This document shows positions 17,105-24,954 of a stretch of DNA of 64,000 nucleotides, one piece after another. A program made the translations under genes and the position numbers. The notes beneath the pieces were generated by a model that saw only the letters and a list, made by a program, of their open reading frames with translations, had not been told where the DNA came from and did not search any database. The stretch comes from Streptomyces sp. BK208 (GTDB lineage: Bacteria; Actinomycetota; Actinomycetes; Streptomycetales; Streptomycetaceae), in assembly GCF_004364245.1 (NCBI RefSeq), contig NZ_SOAV01000003.1, positions 1 through 64,000 of the forward strand, given 5' to 3'. Every line of letters starts with the position of its first letter. Positions within the stretch are counted from its first letter, which is position 1.

Positions 17105-18226
17105 GTGCACATTCCCGCGACCCTGGTGCGTGGCGGCACAAGCAAGTGCTGGCTGTTCAACCAAGTTGACGTCCCTGCCCACCGCGGTGACCTCGAACAG
17201 CTCCTGGTCGCCGCGTACGGCGCCACCGACCCCGTGGAGCTGGACGGGGTGGGCGGGGCGACCCCCACCACCTCGAAGGCGGCCGTCGTCAGCGCCTCGC
17301 CCGAACCGGGCGTGGACGTGGACTATCTCTTCGCCCAGGTCGGCATCGGGACCGGCTCGGTGGAGTGGACGAGCAACTGCGGTAACTGCGCCACCGGCGT
17401 CGCCCTGTACGCGGTGAGCAAGGGAATGGTTCCGGTCACCGGCGACCGGACCTGCGTGGTGATGCGCAACACCAACACCGGCGCGGTCCTCGAGGGGCTC
17501 GTGGACACCACCGGTGGCGTCGTCCACCACTTCGGCCGCCAGACCGTACCCGGCACCCGGGCCGGGGGCGTCGCGGTCGGCCTCACCTTCCGGGATCCGG
17601 CCGGTGGCACCACCGGTTTACTGCTCCCCACCGGGCAGGCCGCGCAGGACCTGCGGGTCGCTGCCACCGAGCCGGTGCGGGTGAGCATGGTGGACGCCGG
17701 GGCCCCGGTCGTGCTCGTGGACGCCGTCGGCACCGGGCGTACCGGTGCCGAGCCACTGGAGCGGATGAGCGCGGACGTCCCCTGGCTGCGCGCCGTCCGG
17801 CACACCGCGGCGCCCCTGATGGGGCTGGACCAGCCGGGCGAGGAACCGGGCGACGCGGTGCCCAAGGTGGGCCTGGTCGGCCCGCCGGTGCCGTACACCA
17901 CCACCCTCGGCGAACCCGCCGCAGCCGAGGACTACGACGTCTCGGTGCGCATGCTCAGCATGAACGCCCCCCATCCGGCGATCGGCCTGACCTCCGCCGT
18001 CGCCGTGGCGGCAGCCGGGCTGGTGGAGGGCTCCGTGGTCTCGCGGATCACGGGCGGCCCCACCGACGAGTGGCTGCGGCTCGGCACACCCGCCGGCATC
18101 GTCGCGGTCCGCTGCACCGACGTACGAGACGGCCTGCCGCACCGGGTCACCGTGCAGCGCGCGGCCCGTCTGCTCGCCGACGCCCGAATCTACGTCCCGG
18201 AAGCAGGCCGTACGCAAGCCGCCTGA
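17105..18226 (+). CDS. PrpF-family isomerase (4-oxalomesaconate tautomerase/methylaconitate isomerase type)
   Basis: A 373-residue PrpF-like protein with the diaminopimelate-epimerase-type double domain. Seen are the N-terminal PATLVRGGTSKCW (conserved Arg and Lys), the active-site Cys region TSNCGNCATGVALYA, the NTGAVLEG loop and the C-terminal MNAPHPAIGLTSAVA segment. Members shift double bonds in unsaturated tricarboxylates. The adjacent permease and LysR suggest uptake and processing of such an acid. The GTG at 17105 is chosen from the AGGAAG ribosome site and homology at VHIPATLVRG. The exact substrate is undetermined. Confidence 0.88.
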   Translation: MHIPATLVRGGTSKCWLFNQVDVPAHRGDLEQLLVAAYGATDPVELDGVGGATPTTSKAAVVSASPEPGVDVDYLFAQVGIGTGSVEWTSNCGNCATGVALYAVSKGMVPVTGDRTCVVMRNTNTGAVLEGLVDTTGGVVHHFGRQTVPGTRAGGVAVGLTFRDPAGGTTGLLLPTGQAAQDLRVAATEPVRVSMVDAGAPVVLVDAVGTGRTGAEPLERMSADVPWLRAVRHTAAPLMGLDQPGEEPGDAVPKVGLVGPPVPYTTTLGEPAAAEDYDVSVRMLSMNAPHPAIGLTSAVAVAAAGLVEGSVVSRITGGPTDEWLRLGTPAGIVAVRCTDVRDGLPHRVTVQRAARLLADARIYVPEAGRTQAA

Positions 18227-18333
18227 ACCGCGACGGACATCGCCTCGGTCGGCCGGTCCCCCAGCCGTCCGCACCGGGATACGCTCGCGCCCTCGGGGCG
18301 CGCCACCCCGTCCCCACCGCACCAAGGACAAAG

Positions 18334-19587
18334 ATGTCTGCTGAAGTGATCTCCATAGGCGCCCTGCTGGTGATGTTCGTGGTCGGCACCGTGCTGCCGA
18401 TCAATCTGGGCATCCTCGCCTTCGTCGCCACCTTCGCGGTCGGCACCGCCTCGCTCGGCCTCACCGAGGACGAGATCTTCGAGGGGTTCCCGGCGAGGCT
18501 CTTCGTCACCATCGTCGGAGTCACCTACCTGTTCTCCGTCGCCCGCCGCAAGGGCACGATCGACTGGCTCGTCGCGGCCGGGGTGCGGCTGGTACGCGGC
18601 AAGGTGCAACTCGTCCCCTGGGTGCTCTTCCTGGTGGCCGCCCTGCTGACGGCGTTCGGTACGTTCACCCCGGCCGCGGTCGCGATCCTCGTGCCGATCG
18701 GCATGAACTTCGCCTACCGCTACAAACTCAACCCGCTGGTCGTCGGCATGATGGTGATCAGCGGCGGACACGCGGGCGCGTTCTCCCCGCTCGCCGTCTC
18801 CGGTGCGCTGGTGCTCGGCCTCGTCGACAACACCGATCTGCAGATCTCCGCCGTGGCGCTGTTCAGCGCCAGCTTCGTGATCAACCTGCTGCTCTCGATC
18901 CTCACCTACGCCCTGCTCGCCAAGCGTCCCGCCCCGCTGGCCGAAGGCGCCGCGGAGGCAGCCGACGACGAGGACCTCGCCGTCTCCGGCAGGCCCGACT
19001 GGCGGCAGTGGCTCACCCTCGCCTCTCTGGTGGCCCTCGTCGTCGGCGCGCTCGGCTTCCACCTGGAGATCGGCTTCCTTGCGCTGGCCGCCGGCGCCCT
19101 GCTTGCCCTGGTCGACATGAAGCGACAGGAGAAGGCCGTGGACGGCGTCAGCTGGTCCACCCTGCTTCTGGTCGCGGGCATGATGACGTACATCGCGATG
19201 CTGGAGAAGGCCGGCATCATCGAGGAGATCTCCGAACATGCCGCCAACCTGGGCGCCCCGCTCGTCGTCGCCCTGCTGCTGTGCTTCACCGTGGCCATCA
19301 CCTCCGCCTTCGCCTCCTCCACCGCCATCCTCACAGCGATCATCCCCATCGCCGTACCACTGCTGCTCTCCAGCCACCTCAGCGCCGCCGGACTGATCGC
19401 CGCGCTCGCCGTCTCCACGACGATCGTCGACACCTCGCCCTTCTCCACCAACGGAGCACTCGTCCTCAGCAACGCCCGCGGGGTGGACACCCGCCGCTTC
19501 TACCGCCAGATCATCGGCTACACCGGCGGAATCGTCGCCCTCGGCCCCGTCGTCGCCTGGGGCGCCCTGGTCCTGCCCTGGTCATAG
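18334..19587 (+). CDS. Ion-transporter-superfamily permease (SLC13/MatC-like)
   Basis: A 417-residue integral membrane protein with about 11-12 hydrophobic segments and a charged cytoplasmic loop near residues 205-225 (EAADDEDLAVSGRPDW). Paired hairpin signatures are visible: FGTFTPAAVAILVPIGMNF in the first half and ITSAFASSTAILTAIIPIA in the second. This is the inverted-repeat architecture of IT-superfamily dicarboxylate/anion carriers. It starts 107 bp after prpF, probably in the same unit. It likely imports a di- or tricarboxylate used by PrpF; that substrate link is inferred. Confidence 0.85.
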   Translation: MSAEVISIGALLVMFVVGTVLPINLGILAFVATFAVGTASLGLTEDEIFEGFPARLFVTIVGVTYLFSVARRKGTIDWLVAAGVRLVRGKVQLVPWVLFLVAALLTAFGTFTPAAVAILVPIGMNFAYRYKLNPLVVGMMVISGGHAGAFSPLAVSGALVLGLVDNTDLQISAVALFSASFVINLLLSILTYALLAKRPAPLAEGAAEAADDEDLAVSGRPDWRQWLTLASLVALVVGALGFHLEIGFLALAAGALLALVDMKRQEKAVDGVSWSTLLLVAGMMTYIAMLEKAGIIEEISEHAANLGAPLVVALLLCFTVAITSAFASSTAILTAIIPIAVPLLLSSHLSAAGLIAALAVSTTIVDTSPFSTNGALVLSNARGVDTRRFYRQIIGYTGGIVALGPVVAWGALVLPWS

Positions 19588-19647
19588 CGCAAAAGACCGA
19601 CGACGGACAGCGGAGGGCGCCGAGCTGGACCACGCACGGCGCCCTTC

Positions 19648-20557
19648 GAGCTCGTAACGCGAATCTTGAGCGAGTGGGCCGGTCAGGCGTGTCCGGTGTG
19701 ATGATGTGGCTGTTGATGGCCGTGTGAGTACTCGGCCATGGATCGTGGACGATGACCTGCGGGAACTGATCGAGCCGCTGCTCCCGCCCTGGCCTGAGCG
19801 GTCACCGGGGCCGAAGCCGGTGGACGACCGGCTCTGCCTGCAGGGCATCCTGTACGTCCTCCACCAGGACATTGCCTGGCAACTCTCGCCCCTAGAGTCG
19901 GGGTTCGGTTCGGGGCAGACTTGCTGGCGCCGCCTGGCCCGCTGGCAGCAGGCGGGCGTCTTCGACCGGCTGCACCGGATCCACCTCGCGGAATTGAACG
20001 CGGCCGGCGAACTCGACTGGTCCCGCGCGTGCGTGGACGGCTCCCACATCCGCGCGAAAAAGGGGGAGCCGCGACCGGTCCGTCACCAGTCGACCGGCGG
20101 AAGACGGGCAGCGAACACCATCTGATCTGCGACGGGCAGGGAACCCCGCTGCACGTCCACACCACCGCCGCGAACGTCAACGACATCACGCAGACCCTCG
20201 TGCCGGTCGACGGCATCCCGCCGGTGGCCGGACGGCCCGGCCGTCCCCGCCGACGCCCCGACAGCGTGCTCGGCGACAAGGCATTCGACTCGAAAGCTAT
20301 GCGCCGTGAGCTGCGCAAACGCCGGGTCCTGCCGGTGATCTCCCGCAAGGGCTCCCCGAACACCAAGGGCCTGGGCAAGCTCCGCTACGCCGTGGAGCAA
20401 ACCTTCGCCCTGCTCCACCAGTTCAAACGCCTCGCCGTCCGCTGGGAGCGACGCCGCGAACTTCACGACGCCTTCCTCGCGTTGGCCTGCAGCCTCATCT
20501 GCTTCAGGCGGCTGAAGAAGGCCGGGTCGAAGGACCGCCCTACAGGCTTATGAGACC
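19648..20557 (+). mobile_element. IS5-family insertion sequence A
   Basis: About 0.9 kb. The left end reads GAGCTCGTAACGC; the right end, read inward, is GGTCTCATAAGCC, giving an imperfect terminal repeat. It lies directly after the permease gene. The transposase occupies two overlapping frames. The exact ends and target duplication are not certain. Confidence 0.6.
19724..20553 (+). CDS. IS5-family transposase, OrfA/OrfB joined by -1 frameshift
   Basis: OrfA (GTG at 19724 to 20125) carries PWIVDDDLRELIEPLLPPWP and the first catalytic Asp in ACVDGSHIRA. OrfB continues as GPSPVDRRKTGSEHHLICDG, LGDKAFDSKAMRRELRKR (second Asp) and YAVEQTFALLHQFKRLAVRW (Glu). The frames meet at an A5G5 run (20057-20066), where a -1 slip joins AKK to GGAATG exactly as in single-frame relatives. 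This suits programmed frameshifting of IS427-type elements, so the element may still be active. A plain mutation cannot be excluded. Confidence 0.8.
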
Positions 20558-20787
20558 GTCGTGCCTCCTGATGCAGGGGACGCCGCGCGACACCGCCGGA
20601 TGAGCTCGGTCGTGGAGACGCCGGCGGTGTACCGCACAAGGCGCAGCCTCCCCGCGGCGGCCATCGGGCCGGAGACTTCTGTTACGACCTCTAACTGATC
20701 GTTTCAAAATGAAGCGCTTGGCTAGCTGGATGAACCTTGCGAGGATTCGATCTCAATGGTGTCGACCGGAACCGGGGGCAACCTCTA

Positions 20788-21093
20788 GTGAGGCAGTGGC
20801 GACTCTTTAGGGGCGAGGTCCTGGTCGGTGAACTTCATGAGTACGGCATCGACCAGCCGTCCTTCCTGGCGCACTTCAGCCCGGGGCCAGGGTGGGAGAC
20901 CGTCAGAGGCCTCTTTGAGGCTTGGGCATCTCTCAGCGGCCCTGACCCAGACGGAACTAGAACTTCCGCAGTCGCCAAGCCTCTGCGGGATCTGGACCTG
21001 ACCTTGGTGTCGGATGACGAGCAAGTTCTGCTGGAGGTCTTCAGGAACTGCTCGTTGCTCATCGATGGGCTGGAGGCCCGCCTCCGCTACTGA
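20788..21093 (+). CDS. Passenger protein of IS element B, unknown function
   Basis: About 101 residues, acidic and soluble-looking, with well-behaved codon bias: WRLFRGEVLVGELHEYGID, then FLAHFSPGPGWETV, RGLFEAWASL and a C-terminal DGLEARLRY. I recognise it only as resembling uncharacterised streptomycete hypotheticals. It lies wholly inside the IS terminal repeats and overlaps the transposase gene tail-to-tail by 7 bp. The GTG at 20788 gives a start at the conserved-looking Trp-Arg; an upstream TTG at 20737 would add 17 residues. Carriage by the element is seen directly; any benefit to element or host is unknown. Confidence 0.6.
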   Translation: MRQWRLFRGEVLVGELHEYGIDQPSFLAHFSPGPGWETVRGLFEAWASLSGPDPDGTRTSAVAKPLRDLDLTLVSDDEQVLLEVFRNCSLLIDGLEARLRY

Positions 21094-21943
21094 TCCACCG
21101 CAGCCTGAGTTCGCTGAAGTCGTCGCAGACAGATGACGCTGCAGGCCAGTTCGAGCAGACCCTGGTGGAGATCGGCGCGTCGTTCGTAGCGGGTGCGGAG
21201 TCGTTTGAACTGGTGCAGCCAGGCGAAGGCCCGCTCGACCACCCAGCGCACTTTGCCCAGTCCGGAGCCGTGGGCAGCGCCGCGACGAGCGATTACGGGT
21301 TTGATGCCTCGCTTCCACAGCAGACGACGGTACTTGTCGAAGTCGTAACCGCGGTCTGCAAACAGCCGCCGAGGCGTGCGGCGAGGGCGTCCTCGCACGC
21401 CCCGTATTGGCGGGACCGCATCCAACAGTGGCAGGAGTTGGGTGACGTCGTGTCGGTTACCGCCGGTGAGTGTGACTGCGAGGGGACTACCGTTACGGTC
21501 GACGATCAGGTGATGCTTGGATCCGGGGCGGGCACGGTCGGCCGGCGAGGGGCCGACATGATCCCCCCTTTGAGGGCTGGGATGTGTGAGCCGTCCACGG
21601 CACAGTCGTCCAGGTCCAAGAGGTCGGCACTGCGCAGCTCGCTCAGGAGGGTGGAGTGCAGGCGGGGCCAAACACCGGCCTCGGTCCAGTCCCTCAGCCG
21701 GCGCCAGGCCGTGACCCCTGAGCAGTCCACCATCTCCGCAGGAACGTCACGCCAGGCAACGCCAGTTCGCAGGACGTACATCACTCCGCCAAGAGCCGCC
21801 CGGTCGGGAACGCGCAACCGGCCGGGACATCGGCGGCGCCGTTCGGGAGCGGGCGGTAGCAGCGGAGCCACCCGCTCCCACAGGTCGTCAGGAACAAGAT
21901 CAGCACGCACCCTGACACCTTGACGACCAAGATCGTCAAACAC
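21087..21943 (-). CDS. IS5-family transposase of element B, -1 frameshift
   Basis: OrfA reads LVPDDLWERVAPLLPPAPER through the first catalytic Asp in CAVDGSHIPALKGG. OrfB resumes as VGPSPADRARPGSKHHLIVD, LFADRGYDFDKYRRLLWKRG (second Asp) and VRWVVERAFAWLHQFKRLR (Glu), ending RRLQRTQAAVDQ. The switch is at AAAGGGGGG (21563-21571), where a -1 slip restores the family sequence. With intact ends, a target duplication and all catalytic residues, this element looks recently mobile. Confidence 0.85.
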
Positions 21944-21982
21944 AAGCCCCTACAGCTCAACTCATTCTGAAACGATCAGTAA

Positions 21983-22287
21983 GGCGCGGCGTGATCCGTA
22001 CCGCCGTTGCCGACCTCCTGCCCGAGCACACCGGCGTCGAGGAGGGCTCCCCGACGCCGGAGCTGCCCGTAACCCTCGACATGCCGGGCAAGGATCGCCG
22101 ACTTCCTCCCCGCCGCCGAACTGGACCCCGCAGAGCAAGAGACTAGGACGTACCTCAGCGGGGGCCTCGCCCTAACACCCGCGTATCACACAGCGATCAC
22201 CAACTGGGCAGACCCTCCCGGACCAAGAGGCTCCGACCTGCGGCTTCATGCCCGCGTTGGACTGGCATAGACGCCCTTGGACGGCTT
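21983..22287. other. Decayed stretch beyond element B
   Basis: No complete gene. Short coding-like pieces occur (for example VADLLPEHTGVEEGSP near 22010) but break within 100 bp and match nothing I can name. The sequence probably consists of fragments left by repeated insertions and deletions. Confidence 0.4.
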
Positions 22288-22395
22288 CTACAACCTGTGC
22301 CATGTGGTACCCAGTGAGGGACCCAGGAACAGAACCGGGGCGTCTTCTGGTCCGTCAAAGCGGTATTGCAGGGTGTTCGGCGGTGTCTCACTCAC
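22288..22395 (-). pseudogene. pcaD: N-terminal fragment of 3-oxoadipate enol-lactonase
   Basis: A GTG at 22395 starts SETPPNTLQYRFDGPEDAP followed by VLFLGPSLGTTWH. This is the conserved opening strand and oxyanion Gly-Pro-Ser-Leu-Gly loop of beta-ketoadipate enol-lactonases. After 35 codons the frame ends and the rest of the alpha/beta hydrolase is missing. It is a deletion remnant of a protocatechuate-pathway gene. The identification is from memory of the family start. Confidence 0.6.
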
Positions 22396-22427
22396 GGCTC
22401 CGACCCTCTCACGTCTCACAGACGCCC

Positions 22428-22520
22428 TTATAACGCGGGGGTGCGGGAAACCGGTCTGACCAGGTTGAGGATTTCGCGGGCGGCATATCGCTCGAAGCAT
22501 CGGATGACCTCAGACCTGTA
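22428..22520 (-). pseudogene. Possible transposase C-terminal remnant (IS110-like)
   Basis: The last ~30 codons before a stop read SEVIRCFERYAAREILNLV, which resembles the C-terminal helix of IS110-type transposases (usually IRCLKRY-x-ARE). No upstream part of such a gene is present. The assignment is weak. Confidence 0.3.
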
Positions 22521-22969
22521 CGTCGATGGTGTCCTGCGCTTCGCGACCGCGACCACTGTGGCCGCGCTGATCGCGGCCCGGCTGTTGCCCGGGATCGCGG
22601 TCGGCGCCGCCGTCGCGGTCGCCATGGCCGCCGTTACACCGACAACCCCGAAAGGACCGTCCCTGCAAGCGCGTTCGCATCATGCACGCTCGGTGACCAC
22701 AGGCGAGCACTCACCGTCACCACCGACTACGGAACAGACCCGAACGATTTACGGTCCCGCACGGCGCTCAGCCGCAGGTGGTGCCGTGCAGGGTGCAGGT
22801 GCGCGGCGGGGAGATGTCGCCGGTGTGGGTGGCCGGCCTGGAAGCCGCACCGACGCCCGGGGCTCGCCGCAGCCGGAGCCGGGGGCGGCCGTCCCGGCCG
22901 ATGCGGCAGCCGTGCGGGAGGCTGTGGCCGGGGCGTTGTCGCTCCGGCCACGCCCCAGTGCCGTGTCGA
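22521..22969. other. Intergenic stretch before the GH27 gene
   Basis: A frame starting near 22503 has a hydrophobic segment rich in Ala/Val but no family resemblance or ribosome site. The remainder lies antisense to the 3' flank of the GH27 gene. I see no supported gene. Confidence 0.4.
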
Positions 22970-24616
22970 TCACGCCCGGGTCCACTTCTGGTTGGCCTGG
23001 CCGTTGCAGGTCCACAGCACCAGCGGGGTCCCGTTGGCGGTGCCGGCCCCGTTGGCGTCGAGGCACAGTCCGGAGCGGACGTTGCGGATCGAGCCGTCTG
23101 AGCCGACGGTCCACTTCTGGTTGTTCTGGCCGTTGCAGGGCCAGGTGATGACACGGGTGCCGTTCCCGGTGCCCTGGTTGTAGGCGTCCAGGCACTTGTC
23201 GCCGTAGACGCGGATCTCACCGCCCACCCATGTGGTCCACAGCTGGTTGGCGGCCGTGTGGCAGTCCCACAGCAGAGTCGCGGCGCCGGCGGCCGTGGAG
23301 GCGTTGTCCACGTCCACGCAGCGGCCGGAGGCGTTGCCCCGCAGGCGTGAGGTGGTGGCGGCCAGCGGGCTGCCGCCGCTCACCCGGTACGCGGCGACGC
23401 CGTGCGCGGGGACGCTCGCCGAGATCTGCCCGGACGTGCTCGACGTGCCGCCGGTCCACAGGTCGGTGAGGGTGAACGGTCCTCCGCTCAGGCCGATCTG
23501 GGCGGCCGTCGTGGTGACCGTCGCCGCGCTCCCGCCCCGGTTGAACAGCCCCACCGCGACCGAACCGTCCGCCAGGGGCTTGGCGAACACCTCGATGTCG
23601 CCGTCGTCGCGCACCCTGCGCCCGCCCGCGCCCTGGGAGTCCTGGTTCACCGCCAGCAGGCGCGGGTTGCGCAGGATCGCGCTGACGTCGGCGGACATCG
23701 TGCGGATGTCGTTGCCGGCCATCAGCGGCGCACTCATCAGCGCCCACAGGGCGAAGTGGGAGCGGGACTCGGTCAGCGACAGGCCGGGGCGGCCGACGAC
23801 CAGCATGTCGGGGTCGTTCCAGTGCCCCGGGCCGGACTGTGCGGCCAGCGGCGCATTGACGTCCAGGACGTTGCCGACGCCCATCGGGTAGCTGTTGGTG
23901 TTGCCGTTCTGCCAGATGTCGAGCAGATCCTCGGTCGTCCGCCATAGGTCGGCGACCTCCCCCCAGTTGTACGTGGACCCCGTGATGGCGTGGAAGCTGT
24001 TGGGGTTGATGCTGTAGACGATCGGCCGACCGGTGGCGCGCAGGGCATCACGCATCAGCTTGAACCGCGCGACCTGCTCGTCACGTGTGCCGCTCGAGGA
24101 ACACCAGTCGTACTTGAGGTAGTCGACCCCCCATGTGGCGAACGTGGCGGCGTCCTGAACCTCGTGGCCCCTGCTGCCCGTGGCGCCCGGGTAAGTGCCC
24201 ACGGTCTGCGCGCAGGTACGCTCGCCCGGCACCTGGTAGATGCCGAACTTCAGGCCCTTGCTGTGGATGTAGTCCCCGAGGGCCTTCATCCCGCTCGGGA
24301 ACTTCGTCGGGTTGGCCCGCAGGTTGCCCTGCGCGTCACGCTGCGGGTCGAACCAGCAGTCGTCGACCACCACGTACCGGTAGCCGGCATCCCGCATGCC
24401 CGAGGCCACCATCGCGTCGGCGGCCTGGCGGACCTGGGCCTCGGTGATTCCGCACCCGAAGGTGTTCCAGCTGTTCCACCCCAGCGGTGGGGTGAGCGCC
24501 GGACTGCCCGGCGCGGCCGTGGCGGTGGACTGCGCTGAGGCCGTCACGGACGCGGTCACCGTCAGCGCGGCGGCCGCGAGGAGGCGGAACAGTCGTCCGC
24601 CTGATCGTCTGGGCAC
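22970..24616 (-). CDS. Secreted GH27 alpha-galactosidase with CBM13 lectin domain
   Basis: A 548-residue exported enzyme. A Sec signal covers residues 1-36. The GH27 barrel starts at LTPPLGWNSWNTFGCGI. The nucleophile Asp is in VDYLKYDWCSS and the acid/base Asp in HWNDPDMLVVG. A beta-sandwich domain follows (about 310-405), and then a ricin-type beta-trefoil CBM13 (about 415-548) with QxW repeats NQLWTTW, NQKWTVG and NQKWTRA. It should remove alpha-1,6-galactose from galactomannan and galacto-oligosaccharides outside the cell. The GTG start has an AAGGAG site. Upstream palindromes shared with the divergent GH43 gene suggest joint induction. Confidence 0.93.
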   Translation of the reverse strand: MPRRSGGRLFRLLAAAALTVTASVTASAQSTATAAPGSPALTPPLGWNSWNTFGCGITEAQVRQAADAMVASGMRDAGYRYVVVDDCWFDPQRDAQGNLRANPTKFPSGMKALGDYIHSKGLKFGIYQVPGERTCAQTVGTYPGATGSRGHEVQDAATFATWGVDYLKYDWCSSSGTRDEQVARFKLMRDALRATGRPIVYSINPNSFHAITGSTYNWGEVADLWRTTEDLLDIWQNGNTNSYPMGVGNVLDVNAPLAAQSGPGHWNDPDMLVVGRPGLSLTESRSHFALWALMSAPLMAGNDIRTMSADVSAILRNPRLLAVNQDSQGAGGRRVRDDGDIEVFAKPLADGSVAVGLFNRGGSAATVTTTAAQIGLSGGPFTLTDLWTGGTSSTSGQISASVPAHGVAAYRVSGGSPLAATTSRLRGNASGRCVDVDNASTAAGAATLLWDCHTAANQLWTTWVGGEIRVYGDKCLDAYNQGTGNGTRVITWPCNGQNNQKWTVGSDGSIRNVRSGLCLDANGAGTANGTPLVLWTCNGQANQKWTRA

Positions 24617-24650
24617 CGGGACTCCTTCGTCAGGGAAGAGAGGAGAGGGG

Positions 24651-24683
24651 TTCGAAATTTCGATCGACGTTCGGAAACTTCGG
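24651..24683. promoter_or_regulatory. Operator pair before GH27 gene
   Basis: TTCGAAATTTCGA (24651-24663) and TTCGGAAACTTCGG (24670-24683) are palindrome-like copies of a CGAAA-N-TTTCG motif, about 40-60 bp upstream of the GTG. CGAAA/TTTCG palindromes have been reported before streptomycete hemicellulase genes. Confidence 0.6.
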
Positions 24684-24800
24684 ATGCCCCACGGATACTA
24701 GAGAGACGGCCGGTCATGTCAACACCCCCTTGAAGGGCCGGATTCGAGGTGGGATCAGCAAGGAGGCAAGGGCGAGGCACATCGACTCCGCGCCAGGCTC

Positions 24801-24910
24801 TTCGAATATTTCGAATCGGTGCACGACTCGTGCGAGGAGGGTTGACGGGGCGCACCGACCTCCTATCATCCAGACTGCTCGACACGTCGCACGATGTTCG
24901 AAATATCGGA
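24801..24910. promoter_or_regulatory. Operator pair before GH43 gene
   Basis: TTCGAATATTTCGAA (24801-24815) is a perfect 15-bp palindrome, and TTCGAAATATCGGA (24897-24910) is a degenerate copy about 50 bp before the ATG. They match the pair near the GH27 gene. Confidence 0.6.
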
Positions 24911-24954
24911 TGCGCAGAGCCATTCCGATCGATGAACTCGAGGTGAACACCTCC

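Larger units (their letters stand above)
20695..21979 (-). mobile_element. IS5-family (IS427-like) element B with passenger gene
   Basis: Perfectly delimited: 18-bp ends CTGATCGTTTCAAAATGA (left) and CTGATCGTTTCAGAATGA (right, inverted) differ by one base. Both are flanked by TAA (20692-20694 and 21980-21982), a 3-bp target duplication of the TNA type. The length is 1285 bp, about 350 bp more than the transposase needs. The surplus holds a convergent passenger gene at 20788-21093. Confidence 0.88.

Noticed and set aside
18190..19377. A 395-residue Glu/Asp/His-rich frame on the minus strand
   Set aside because: It is a shadow of the permease gene with the repetitive composition typical of antisense frames in GC-rich DNA.
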